64,000 nt of DNA from Rotaria macrura. Its lineage: Eukaryota; Rotifera; Eurotatoria; Philodinida; Philodinidae. Location: assembly GCA_900239685.1 (NCBI GenBank), contig OENT01000797.1, positions 1 through 64,000 on the forward strand, written 5' to 3'. Of the stretch, positions 52,239 through 64,000 are shown piece after piece. The notes below the pieces were generated by a model, which ran no database searches, was not told where the DNA came from, and saw nothing but the letters and a program-made list of their open reading frames with translations. The translations under genes were made by a program, and so were the position numbers. The number at the start of each line of letters is the position of its first letter. Within the stretch, counting starts at the first letter, position 1.

Positions 52239-53913
52239 ATGAATCACTGTGTCCGCTTATTATTACTTTTCACGCCATCATTACTTGGCCTTGGTCTACT
52301 TGGATTAGCTTTTGCTACAAATTGGTGGATGATTGCTTTAGAAACTGTAAAGATTCGATATCTGTTGTTTTTTTGTCTCATTCGAATTTCATTTTTGCTA
52401 AACTTTAGAATATTCCTACTGAAAAATCCATTGCATCATTATCAAATGATGAACGCTTATATACAACATTGATTCGTCTACCAATTTCGCGTGGTTTGAC
52501 AACTGAATGTGCGTCATATCGTAATGTTAAAGTACTTATATCAGATGCGTTTGATTTTCGGCCAGCATTATCTCGTGACAAAGCACTAAAATTAACGAAT
52601 GAAAATTGTACATCTAATCAATTTACATGTGAAACAGGTTTTGCTATTGTGCGTCCGTTAACACGATGTATTGCTCAGCGACAACGATGCAATTATATTG
52701 TTGATTGTGAAGATAAAAGTGACGAAAGATCTTGCCATGAAAATTTTAATACACATGATAATCAATTTTTCAACTGTCCCACTGGTTATAGTAAATGTCC
52801 AGATGGAAGATCGTGTTATAGAAAAAATGAACAAACATGTGGTACGTCAATAAAAAGCAACGTTCTTTTTTATTTATGTTTGTCATCTTTTTTCAATTAG
52901 ACGGAGTTTCTAATTGTATGGATGAATCAGATGAATTAAATTGTGATGCTGAAAAATGTGAACAAAATAAGCATGTTTATTGTCCTCGAGAAGGCAAATG
53001 TGCACGTAAAGAAAACTCTAAACGGTATTGTTGAACAATTTATACAGTTTGTTTTAAAATAATATTTCCTTTGTCTTCTTCAGTTGTGATGGTATCGTTG
53101 ATTGTGCTGATAATTCAGATGAAGAGAATTGTTTAGAATGTAACGGAGATTCAACAGTATTCTTATGCGATTCGAAATGTATGTTGAACATTGAAATATT
53201 TAAGATTAAAATGAATTTTGAAAAACAAAAAAATAACGAATTTTCTAGGTTTTCCTGGCGAATATCGCTGTGATGGAATAGTTCACTGTTCTGATCTTCG
53301 GGATGAAACTAACTGTTATGATTATTCAACAACAACACACAATCAAATAAAAGTTTATTCTAATGATCAAACTTGTATGGAACAACGTTTTAATCCGTTT
53401 CATTTCTATCCGCTGAATGATACATCAACAGAATCTTACTCGAATCCTAATCAACGTAGTGAATATCTTCATAGAATGCATTATTTACAATTAATTGTTT
53501 TTTATGGTATTGTCGGAGGATTATTATTTCTCCTACTAGCTGTTTTATCACTACTCTTTTTTGGTTGTTGTCGACGTCGTTGTATCAGTGTACCATTTTA
53601 TTTCTATGGTTTTTGGATGTTATTAGCATGGTTATGTATGTCAACCGCATTAATTTCATTCGTGTTTATATGGTTATGGCAAAAGCAAACAGTATTAGAT
53701 GACGAAAAAACTTTACCATTGGAAATAATGATAAATGAAAGAAATCCATCATTACGAAATATTGAATTTTTCGGTTTAAGTTTTTGGTTCGCATGTGGAG
53801 CTGCATTAGCAACATTTATAGGTTTATTATTATCATATTGTGTTTGTTGTTCACTTGGTTCATCAAGAGCTGATGATAAAGAATATGAAATAATGCAAAT
53901 GCATAATTATTGA
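52239..53913 (+). CDS. Four-TM claudin-like membrane protein with four LDLa modules
   Basis: Five exons (52239-52346, 52409-52841, 52901-53024, 53084-53178, 53249-53913) join to 474 residues. TM1 is at about residues 4-27, ending ATNWWM, like the start of a claudin/PMP22 first extracellular loop. That loop is expanded to about 280 residues and holds four LDL-receptor class A modules, each with the six-Cys pattern and acidic calcium motif: DCEDKSDERSC, NCMDESDELNC, DCADNSDEENC and HCSDLRDETNC. Three more helices follow (LIVFYGIVGGLLFLLLAVL, FYGFWMLLAWLCMSTALISF, FWFACGAALATFIGLLLSYC), then a short cytoplasmic tail ending MQMHNY. LDLa modules bind calcium and protein ligands, and claudin-fold proteins form junctions or act as channel or receptor partners. 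The combined role is unknown. I do not recognise a named orthologue. Confidence 0.82.
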
Positions 53914-56900
53914 AACTGTACAGTAGCAAAACAAATACATTTCCTTTTGCCTCTATTTGTTGATGTTGTTCTTTGTTATGTAAGTACAAAAGAGTGAAAG
54001 AAAAACCTTAAACATTTGTGTTTGCTCTTGTATTATCATATCATTTTATACCGACGCTCAAAGCACAACGTCTTCTTCGTTTGCTCTCTTTTGCTCTAGT
54101 CATTTGTATGTCGCTGTTCTCTTTTCCTTCAATGTGTTTGTATCCGTTTGCAATGTGTATGCTATGTAAAGATTCATTACTTCTACTTGATTTAAGCAAC
54201 TAGCTATTGGAATCGTGAGCGACTTTTCATGTTCATATTCATATTATATAAACACAAAGCCCAAATATCAAAAATAAAATTTTCCGTCTTCTTTCATTTT
54301 GTATTGACTACATCTGCATATCGCATGCAAGTGATTACACTGACGCCGCGTATGCCACGAAGACTTACAATAGTATCAATAGTTTTTGTGACGACTATTT
54401 ATCTCGCATGTAAATAGATGAACTTATTGTTGATAGATTTCAAAACGATTAAAACATTGATGTATATGCCATTCATTTTTTTTAAATTAAAAATAAGAAG
54501 TTTTAAAAGTGTATGAACGAAACATCAATTGTTGAAGTCAAGTTTGTTCTAATGAAACTGAAACGTTTCGATTCATATTTAAACATTGACTGAAGAATCG
54601 TATTAATTTCAAACCAAAGATCAAATATTCTGGTAAGATCTATATGAGAGACACATTTTAGAATTGATCTTGTCGAATTTTCAACATATTTTTATTAAGG
54701 TCAAGTTATCTTGTAGTAACTGAAGGATTAAGACGAACATGATGCCCAGAAAATACTATAAATAAAATTCAACAAGATTTCTCTCTAATCTACTCAAAAC
54801 TAATACAGAAGTATCTGCTCTTTCAATATTTCATCATTATTCACATGAATTCGTGATTATTGTTCATTAAGACGATCGTTTCTAATAAGATACAATGTTT
54901 TTTTTTTCATCTTTTCAAATGTGGATCCGATTTCAATCCTCCTAGATGATAAAAATCATTTAAGAACTACTCGGATTCGATGAAAACACTTAGAAAACCG
55001 ATTTATTTTCATGAACAATTGAATGAATGAATAAAATCACAGGGGGACAAGATATATTCTTACTTGAAAAACCGAACATTGGAATAAAGCGTTTCTGCAT
55101 ATTTTATTGTATACAAATGGAAGAAATATTTTTATTCAACTAAAGCACTGTTCATCAAAATTCTTCAATGTCAAGTAGGTATGGTGTCCATCGAACAAAC
55201 ATAGAGCGCTAAGGTTACTGTCTGCACCGGAAGATGGTGTCTGCCCGTTGGACTCAATAACGCATTGCTATGTAATCATCAATTATTTAATTACAAATGA
55301 AATCGAGTCAAGTTTTGTTTCGTAGTAGACAGAAAAAACAAATGAAAGACGAGTAAAAATAATCTTGAGATGGAGGATATTCTCTTACATAGATCAATCT
55401 TCATATTCACATCCTTTTATAATCAATTAAATATTCAATTATCAACATAAAATATCGAACAATAGTGTACAAGCGTAGTGTTATGTAAAGGCAAATGCTG
55501 TTTATATTATAGTTTCGTATAATTAATGTTTATAGAAAACAAAACAAATAAATACACACGTCTTCCCTCGGAAAAATGTAGTTCTTGATTCAGACTGAAA
55601 GTGTGACTAAAAATATTCGATAGTAGACATGTCGATCGAAGATAAATACACTGAGGTGAAAAATGAATGTCTCTAGATATGTGAAAGTGATATATATATT
55701 TGATGCATTTCAATTAATCCATCGTCTTATTGAAAGGAAAAATCGGAAAACGAGCCATCAAGTATTCAATAAGTTAAACAAGTACTAAGACATGTTTGTA
55801 ATCAATATTAACCTTCGCTTTTATATCATTGTCTTTGAACAAGACTAATCTATCAACAAACGATGTCTCAACAATGCTGTCAGTTACAGTGAAAAATCTT
55901 CTTACGATTTTAGTATGAGTGAATTTTCCAGGTGATTCACTATTATTTAAGATTAATGTTAATTCTTAATATCTTGTTTAAATACTTATGCAATACATAC
56001 GCATGTGATAGAGAGAATAAAATAAAGTGCAAACAAGAGAGATAGAGAGAGGAAAGTGTTTAGTGGCTTATTCAATCATTCAATTCATGTATCGTGGCAT
56101 TCTAGAATAGATAAAGCATATACATGGTAATATCAATCTGTCTTCTAATAAGAAATAAAAATGTTTACATTAGAAAAAAAATGTTATAAATAAATCGTGT
56201 TTATGCTTTTATGGAATTGAAAAAAGTATTCAATATCAATGGCTTGTATGCGACAAGTAACCTATCATTTAGAAGATTTTATTATTTCAATGATCTAACG
56301 TTACGGGGCCTATATAGTCAGTGTCACTTGAAGCTAAATATTTTCTCCGCAGTTTTTATATACTGTGCTGGAAGATTCTTAAAAATTTCATGCTGCTAGA
56401 TCAATACAAAAACAATTTCCTAGTAGAAGGATCCAAGATATTTCAAGAACATTATCGACCGTATCTTAGATATACGATAATACTTTGATTCGTTCGTTTC
56501 TTGTTTTCTAGATTGTATCGTTTCATAGCATTTTCAAAAAGTTTACACAAAAGTAATCTTGTTATGATATGCTTTTGCTCGTTTTATTTTTAAATATTTC
56601 TAAGCAATAGATTTTACGTTTATTTGAATTTCTTTCAATCAAATCTATACATTTTCAAATAGACATGCACACCAATTAGGAATCGACTGTTCTATATTTC
56701 AATCATGATTTCAATCATTAGTAAATGAGTCCCAGTATCAAGATGTGCGATAAATAAATATACAACGTCTATTTATCATGATAACTCGAATGAAAATTCT
56801 TATTAAAATCTTAAGACTTTTAATTATCATTTAAGTTTTCTCATAGTTGTTTACTTGTCAAAGTGGACATTATACTTTTGTTTGAGACCAATAGTTTTAT

Positions 56901-59900
56901 TTATGTATTACAACCATGGCTGATTATCAGATTTATATACAATTCGTCGTTTATCATATAATACGAGAACATGAAATTTATCGAATGAGGATGTCCATAC
57001 TACCTGTTAAAATAAGTATTTTATATTTACCACGTGTTATGATACTGACAGTTTTGCCAATATATATGTATATATATATTGTTTGAAGTTAATTCAAATA
57101 GAAATTCTTAAGTACAAGAAAGGTTCCAATCCTGCTCTTTACCGATTATCAACACATCTATTCAAACTAGCTTCTCTTATGGTCAAATTTCAATGATTTC
57201 AAAGGAATAATTTACAAAGAAAAACATTTGCACCAAAAGTACGTTGAAGGAATAATCGAAATTCCTTATTATCTTTGCAAATCTAGGGTTATGTTGCTCA
57301 TCAACAGTTTTTTTTTCTTTTGAAGATCATCGGTATGTCAGGAAAGAACAGCGGGGGGGGGGGTGGCAGTGGTTTCATATCGCCCCTTCTCCCCGAATTG
57401 TAGAAATTGATCGTTTTATTGTTTTAAATCGAAAATTTTCTTGCGTTTTCTTAGCGAAAAGTGTTATAACTCCAAAATATGTTCTGACTTTGGTTTTCTT
57501 TTCCAAAAACAATCCTATGCCACGCACGCCTCCCGAATGCTTGTCGACTCAGGGCATCTGCGTTCATAAATTTCTTTCACGAATTTATTCTTGATCTAGA
57601 TAGAACACATCATAGATGTGCTGTTCCGTATGAAACAATCACAGATGAAGCGACAAGAAAACAAAATTTATCGTACATGCACATTAATATAAATGACGAC
57701 AAAACATGAAGAAGTGGATCATGAACGTTTTTTTCAGTATACCATAAACTAAACACGTCTTCACTTCATTTGATTTACCTAACAATGTCTTCATGTAGAT
57801 ATTTAATCTAAGAATCCACGTGTGTTAATTAGTGCCTATTAATTCTACAAAACAGTACGGATCGGAACCGGAAATACAGATCCGTTTTCTATTCCGGCTC
57901 CAGGGTGTAGAAGAAAATACTACTTCACTTTCGTCTGCTTGAAATTCTACTGCAGATCATTAGTCTAAGAGTAGCACACAACAGAACTAGTATTTTTCTT
58001 CGGATATATCAGTAAACTCATGTTAGATTTGTTGTTTATTTTAAGAAATGATTTCACTTCCATTGGAATTCTATGTCCGTTATATAATCTTTTGAGGTTT
58101 CCAAGAAAAAAGGTTGACTTTGATGCATAGATATTTAACAACGTTCTGAATGAAGAAAAGGTCAAATGAAAGCTGGCACGTTTTTCCATTCAGTGCTTAT
58201 TCTTTAAATCGCACATGATCAATTAATTTTCTTCGAGTGTCAGTACAAGACTAAGGATAGTATATGGTGAATCAATGCAATACATAACCGAATTCGAATT
58301 CATACATGAATGACATTGAATCGGCAGCTTTATGGCTTAAACAGATGAATTACCATGAAGTTTTTGATTCACCGCTGATATTGTATTCTCAGAAAACGTC
58401 AGAAAGACATTTATTTAATTTGCTATGCAAAACTACCGATGTAAACCTTGAATGATATTTCTAACGAAAGATAACTGAATGTGTATGACTGACCTTGTAT
58501 ACATTTTGCAAGATAATACCGTTTGAGTGGCTGAAATTTATGTGAAATTTAGTCTTAGATTTCGTTTATAAAGTTTTTGAAATCGATGAACTCTTATGTT
58601 AATATCAAATAGATAAAGAGAACGATTAGAGCAAGGTGCAAAAGAATCTTTCTAAAAGTTATGGAGACCTACAAATACACTCGACAAAGTTCGATGGCTG
58701 TTGCAAACTTTTCTTCGTGTTCTAGCGCAATTTTTCTTTGTCTATCAATAGAGCTATTTTTAGATAGGCAACAATGAAAATCTTCTGTATCTGACATTGA
58801 AGCACTCTATCTCTTCCAGTCGGCACCCATGATGCCAAATGATTGCGAAATCAATGACCAGAAAGTTTCATATAATCTACTGCGCACATTACAGTAAAAT
58901 ACGGCATGTTGTTTGTTATGTTTGAAGTAGTACTCTCAAAACCAAACGAATTAAGGCATTGATGACATTTGGTTAATCTCCCTCCTTCTTGCTGAATAAA
59001 CTACAGTAGAACAAATGGAGTGTTCCGGACATAAGAATAGAGGAATGGGATAAAACATCATTGTCTCTAGCATTTTGCTGAAAAAAACTCGAATTAAAGA
59101 CGTGTTCTAGTAAAAGGGTAAAAGTTAATACGGAGACATTGATCTGCTTTGTGATATTTTATCTTTACTTCAGAACATAAACTAGATTAAAGTGAAATAC
59201 AATATTCGAAATAAATTATTATTTTTTCAGTCCAACAGCATATACTGACATTAATGATTTAACATTATCAATTTATGATATTCGAGTCAAAAATTAATGG
59301 AAAATAACAGGAGTTTATATTCATTCCAATTTCCTTTGTCAATGTAGAACAAAGAGGAACAGTCCTTTGCCAATGATCTGTTTTATTCAGACTATTTATA
59401 TTTTAGCGAAAGCACAGATATATAACAACTGACAAGACGAATGAAAATATTGTAATCTATACGTATGAATAGATATATAAAGAAAACGATAAGACGTTAA
59501 CATACTTAATAAAGAGTAAGATTTTATTTTAAGCTATTACATAGATATAAATAAAGACTATCTTTGAATGAATTAAACTTGAACTAAGACATTGATGATT
59601 TATTCGTGTTTCTTTTTTCTAAATCTAAAATCACGTTTAATGATATGACTATTCAATCGTTCAATCTTACTCAATTAAATGATGAAAAACCCATTCAACG
59701 CGTTAACTCATTATCAATATGTAAATCAAACTGAATAAAATCTTATGGAATTATTAGAAGATTATATAATTATTCAATTAAAAAAAGTAATCATTTCTGG
59801 ACATGAAATATCAAAGTTTTGGCATTAATTTGAAACCGTCGAACAAAAGAATACAGACAATACCTTACATACAGTGTTGTAACATTTTTCTATAATTAAA

Positions 59901-60437
59901 AAAAAATCTGTTTCATCTTCAAAAGAAATACAATAATTTCTCATTCGTGACACAGCGGAGCATTTGAGCTACTTGCAAGTGATAGATACGAGAAAGAAGT
60001 CCAAAAATTATGATTCTACGTAATTTAATCCTTGACGTTATTGAATGGTATTCGCATAGATTTGATCTTCGTTTAAAAATAAAGTCTTTTGTTAAACTCG
60101 ATAAAGATTCTCCGATCTCAATGTGCGTCGAAGCGTCACATTTTTTCTCATGTCGTATTTACATTAAGAAATTTTTCAAACATGTCTTTTTGCATAGTAG
60201 AAATCGTGTATACATAATATACTAGTAAATCATCTCTTTTTATTATTCATAAACAAAAGAGTTAATTAGATAAACATTAAACCATCTAGGTCGATCTTTT
60301 TTCTTTGTTTTTCAGAAACAACAGAAAAAACAAATCACAAATATTTGAAAAATTAAAAGTTCATACAAGAAATCTCTGATTGGGTTAAGCTTTGATGAAA
60401 GACATAAAATGTCCAAATTTTAAATAAGGTAAAACAA
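53914..60437. other. 6.5-kb gene-poor gap, LDLa gene to NIM1 kinase
   Basis: AT-rich sequence between convergent genes. It holds a (TA)n run near 57061-57078, an 11-G homopolymer at 57353-57363 and a somewhat more GC-rich patch near 57345-57560. Open frames such as 54018-54203 and 60010-60225 are short with no family resemblance. No RNA gene was recognised. Confidence 0.55.
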
Positions 60438-63400
60438 TCATAAAATCAAACAGACTTTCGTCGTCTGTTGACCATTTATATCTGCTAACTGACGTGGACG
60501 CGAATGATTTGAAGTTTGTTTTGATTTTGCACTTGTTCCGCCATATGAAATACTATTGGGCTTTCCAAACGAATTTCTTCGTCCACCGGATTCACCACTA
60601 ACCGACATTGACCGACCCCATGATGCCGTCAAATCTTCGTTGACTGTTTTACCATAAAAATCATCACGTTCTATGGGATTCGATTGTTTTTGTAAACGAT
60701 GTAAAATAATACGATATGTACCATTTATACTATCACGATTGGAAAGAAATTTATTATTAGAGTTTTTAGTCGTTTTTTGTAATAATTCACTTGTTATACC
60801 TAAATCTTCTAATTTTGAATGCGCTTCATATTCAAACGATGATGTCTTGGGTATGGCATCCGATATACTATTGTCTCCTTCGTTTTTAGTTAGATCTTTA
60901 TTGACAGATGTCCAAAAGTTCGTTAAGTTTAATGGGAGTGGTTCGAGTTCATTCGGAAAATTTTCATTACTAAGCCATGAACATGAACGGATATGTTCTA
61001 TAGACCAACGTTGAACAGCTTCAGGATGTAGAAGACCACCTAGAAGTATTTGAAATCTAGTGTTTAATGTTATTTTAAATCATATTTATGTACACAACAT
61101 TTTGACATCTTTCATACTTAATACGAAACCTGGATTATGATATTAGTGGATGACATATTTATATTGTAGGAGCTCACTCGAGAAGAAGATATTTTTTCAG
61201 CTACATATTTCAATGCACGCGATGTAAAAAAGAGTGTCATGTCATATTTTATAGACTATTTTAAAGTTGCTTCATAATTAAAAGAAGAAGAACAGGCGAC
61301 TCAATATTGATAAGAAACAAAGTGGAAACATCTGAAAACACACTATATTGCTATGCAAGACATGTAGTTATTGAATAGAGAATATGAATGTTCAAATTCG
61401 TTTTACGGATGAAAATTTACTCACTCGAATGATTGCTATATATATATATATATATATATATATGCATGTATGTACAATTCAAATGTTTATTAGAACAAAA
61501 AATATTCATACCTACATTTACTTTAGAATGTCAAAGGTTATGCGTAGAAAAATAATGTCGAAAAAAATTATTAATAGGCGCCCTTTTTAGGACACCGCTA
61601 CATGAAAGCTTTCTACTTTTTTTTGCTAAATGATTCATTTATTGAGCTAGACAAATAATTATGTATATTACGCATGAGTTTTTCCAACTGCGCATCTAGT
61701 TACTTGTTATTAGAGCCTCAAAACAACTGTGACATCAGTTTTTAGCTGGTGCTTCATGAAAATATTTAGATACGAATTTCTGTTATTGTAGTAACCAAAA
61801 ACAATCCTACAGTCAATATATTTGGACTAAGTTTGATACTGTTCTGTTAAGCAAAATCAATTATTAAATTAGGATACTAATGTCAACATGATAGATATGT
61901 TCAAGACAAATATTGTTCTATTTTTTTGGCTTCACTCTGACGCAAATACCTACGAAGAAAATAAGAGTGATCGAGCTTTTCTCATTCGCCTAGATACAAG
62001 TCACATAGATATTCATTGCGAAGCATATGAATAATGTATGCATATAACTACGATCATATTTCATACCGTTTGGGAACACATTTTTGGCTCATAATTATAG
62101 TTAGTAAGAAATACGAGGGACAGATTTTGCTGGAAGATTTATGATTTATAATATGATTTCTAAAAGCTATTTACTAATGAATGAAACTTAACATGGAAGA
62201 ACAAGATTAAAAAATTTCATCTAAATTTAATATATATAAAATTTGTCTTCATAGTTGACAATAATCCCTTGGCATTGCCAGCAAACAAAAAAAAATAGCC
62301 TCATATTAATGATACCTATTTTGGTAAAAAAATATTATCATTTATACATTCATATTGAAAATATAGATGGGCAATTTACTAGAAAAGAAAAAAAACCTAC
62401 TTCTATTCTATTACAAGCTACTCTTTTATTGTTGATGATTTTGTAAATGATAAACAATCTTAGCAAAATTCGTAAGAAACATAAAGTTTTGATTGTATGA
62501 TAATTAATTTGTTCTATCTTATGCTCATAATAATTTATGTATTTCTAAAATAAAAATGAAATCTATTCGTGAAATGCTTACGTATCAGTTGTTGACAGTG
62601 ATCAGATACATGCGCCGGTATTGAATAGTGTCCTTCGAGAATCGTTTTTTTCAATTTACCCACATTCTCTGCTCGAAATGGCATCAAACCAGTAACCATA
62701 AAGTAAAGTAAAATTCCCATTGCCCATAGATCAACATAAATTCCAATGTAATTCTCATCACGAAATAATTCTGGAGCTGCGTAGGGTGGACTACCGCAAA
62801 ACGTGGTTAGTGTCTGATTTTTTTCTGAAAACGTACTAAAACCAAAATCACCCAACTTTATTAAATGTTCTTTCGCAAAAAATACATTTTCACTTTTAAT
62901 ATCACGATGAATAATGCCTTTTTCATGCTGAAATAATAAAAGAAAATATTCATGTAAGAAAAAAGTGTTTTCGATTCTTGATTTAGTGCTTCCGTACCAC
63001 GTGATCGACAGCTGCAGTTATTTGAGCAAATATAGATTTGGCTTCACCTTCAACAAACCTTCCCTCCTTTGTTATACGTGTGTAGAGTTCTCCACCGGGT
63101 GCATATTCATTAACAATATAGATTTCATTGGGTGTTTCAATCACTTCATATAGGCGTATAATATTTGGATGATGCAATCGTTCCATGGAGGTTATTTCAC
63201 GAAGAAGTAAACGTTGAGTACGTTCATCAAGTTTAGTTTTGTCAAGAATTTTAATTGCTACTTTTTCTATACAAGAAAATAAAAGAAAAGGAAAGTTTTC
63301 TTCTTATTCGATTCATCGTCTACATTAATAAAGCCTTTTCTGAATAATATTTTCTTCACAATGGAATTTCTGAAGATCTTGTCATCTCTTTTATTTCCTA

Positions 63401-64000
63401 AAGTCACATATCCTCACTTAGAACTATGAATAATTTGAATATGTTGAATTTTTCTCAAGACCTTCAGAACTAGTACAATGAAAAAGAGTATTGTTGTGTG
63501 TGTGATAGAACTATATATAGTTCGATGTAATGTCTGTTGTCGGTACATCTCTATTTAATTGAGAACCAACAAATATCATTAATTGTATATTTTCTTTCTT
63601 CTCAATACAAAGTAAATATACATTTCTATATTAGAGCTCAAACGAATAAGCATGGATTCATAACTAAATATGATGAAACATATATAAAAGTTTCAGAGTC
63701 TTGACACCTGCCGGATATAGTTAAGAGTATTTCAATAAAATCATGCATGATAAATTATGCATTGGAAAGAAAGATTATAGCATAGAAATGGAAAAACAGA
63801 TTTGAAGAAATCAACTTTCATTTTGTTTTTATTTTATGTCTCTTCTTGTTATATTTCGTATTGACTACTCTAAATAGCCGTCATTAAAATTTTTCGCATC
63901 AGTCCTCTCCATTCACATTACAAGAAAGACACACCTTATGTCAAAATCAAATATACGACTTGTATTCAAATTTAATTATTTATGTATTCTTTACCTTTAG
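60438..64000 (-). CDS. NIM1K: Serine/threonine kinase NIM1 (AMPK-related), 3' part
   Basis: Reading right to left, the gene enters from the right edge. Exons are 63995-64000 (end of an exon), 62998-63266, 62582-62927 and 60438-61039. They encode [11 protein letters not shown] (ATP-binding Lys), [37 protein letters not shown] (catalytic loop), [45 protein letters not shown] and [18 protein letters not shown]. After the kinase domain come [21 protein letters not shown] and the NIM1-typical [11 protein letters not shown] near the C-terminus. All catalytic residues seen are intact. NIM1 is an AMPK/MARK-family kinase; the family is activated by LKB1 phosphorylation of the T-loop, and the T-loop Thr before [11 protein letters not shown] is present. 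Long introns are 61040-62581 (1.5 kb) and 63267-63994 (0.7 kb). The start codon and Gly-rich loop are outside the window. Confidence 0.95.
61040..62581. other. Long NIM1 intron
   Basis: 1.54 kb of AT-rich sequence with a (TA)n microsatellite at about 61438-61462. No coding remnant or terminal repeat was recognised. The human orthologue is continuous here in protein terms (LIR followed by G), which supports this being one intron. Confidence 0.6.

Noticed and set aside
60010-60225. 71-codon plus-strand frame next to the NIM1 3' end
   Set aside because: AT-rich chance frame downstream of the NIM1 stop, without a motif or splice context.
1-64000. Retroviral, LTR, LINE or Polinton-like elements
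   Set aside because: No reverse transcriptase, integrase, capsid, envelope or DNA polymerase motifs were recognised on either strand, and no paired direct long repeats were seen.
1-64000. tRNA, rRNA or CRISPR features
   Set aside because: No cloverleaf with a matching T-loop consensus, no conserved rRNA blocks and no regularly spaced direct repeats were seen. A tRNA scan was not possible here.

Overview
This window looks like nuclear DNA of a small, AT-rich invertebrate. Genes are cut by many introns, most only 50-80 nt, with GT-AG ends, and every host gene is animal-specific (UNC80, caspase, tetraspanin, MRG15, STEAP, NIM1 kinase). Short introns, AT-rich codons, candidate trans-splice acceptors just before start codons and short gaps between genes fit a bdelloid rotifer (for example a Rotaria-like genome) best. 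That placement is inference from style, not from a marker gene.

Layout. On the + strand: the 3' part of a PARP14/15-type ADP-ribosyltransferase (<1-2284); a tetraspanin (3452-4752); a caspase that carries a C-terminal death domain (4982-7278); the spliceosomal HAT-repeat protein Crooked neck/CRNKL1 (7647-11307); the NALCN-channel scaffold UNC80 in 40 coding exons over 20 kb (11441-31230); a STEAP-type six-TM haem protein (33393-35093); two tandem DDX6/Me31B/Dhh1 RNA helicases (41542-43158 and 43685-46340); the chromatin reader MRG15/MORF4L1 (47537-50716); and a four-TM claudin-like protein with four LDL-receptor class A modules in its first extracellular loop (52239-53913). On the - strand, the 3' part of the AMPK-related kinase NIM1 runs off the right edge (60438->64000). 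I assembled exons by hand. For nearly all genes the exon lengths add to whole codons, which is an internal check on the models.

The genes are mostly unrelated housekeeping and signalling functions; no pathway cluster is evident. The closest spacing is CRNKL1 to UNC80: about 115 nt from stop codon to the acceptor before the next start, which may mean shared transcription resolved by spliced-leader trans-splicing.

Repeats. Two long imperfect palindromes (fold-back or MITE-like) sit inside introns of UNC80 (about 15605-16230) and MRG15 (about 48299-48662). A third candidate with terminal inverted repeats lies in the 35-41 kb gap (38920-39528). The gaps 35.1-41.5 kb and 53.9-60.4 kb are otherwise AT-rich and without recognisable genes. 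I saw no rRNA, tRNA, CRISPR array, retroviral or LTR-type element.

Most notable: the caspase-death domain fusion with a changed active-site motif, the LDLa-claudin-like architecture, the patchwork near-identity of the two DDX6 copies, and unpaired 3' splice acceptors upstream of seven of nine start codons.
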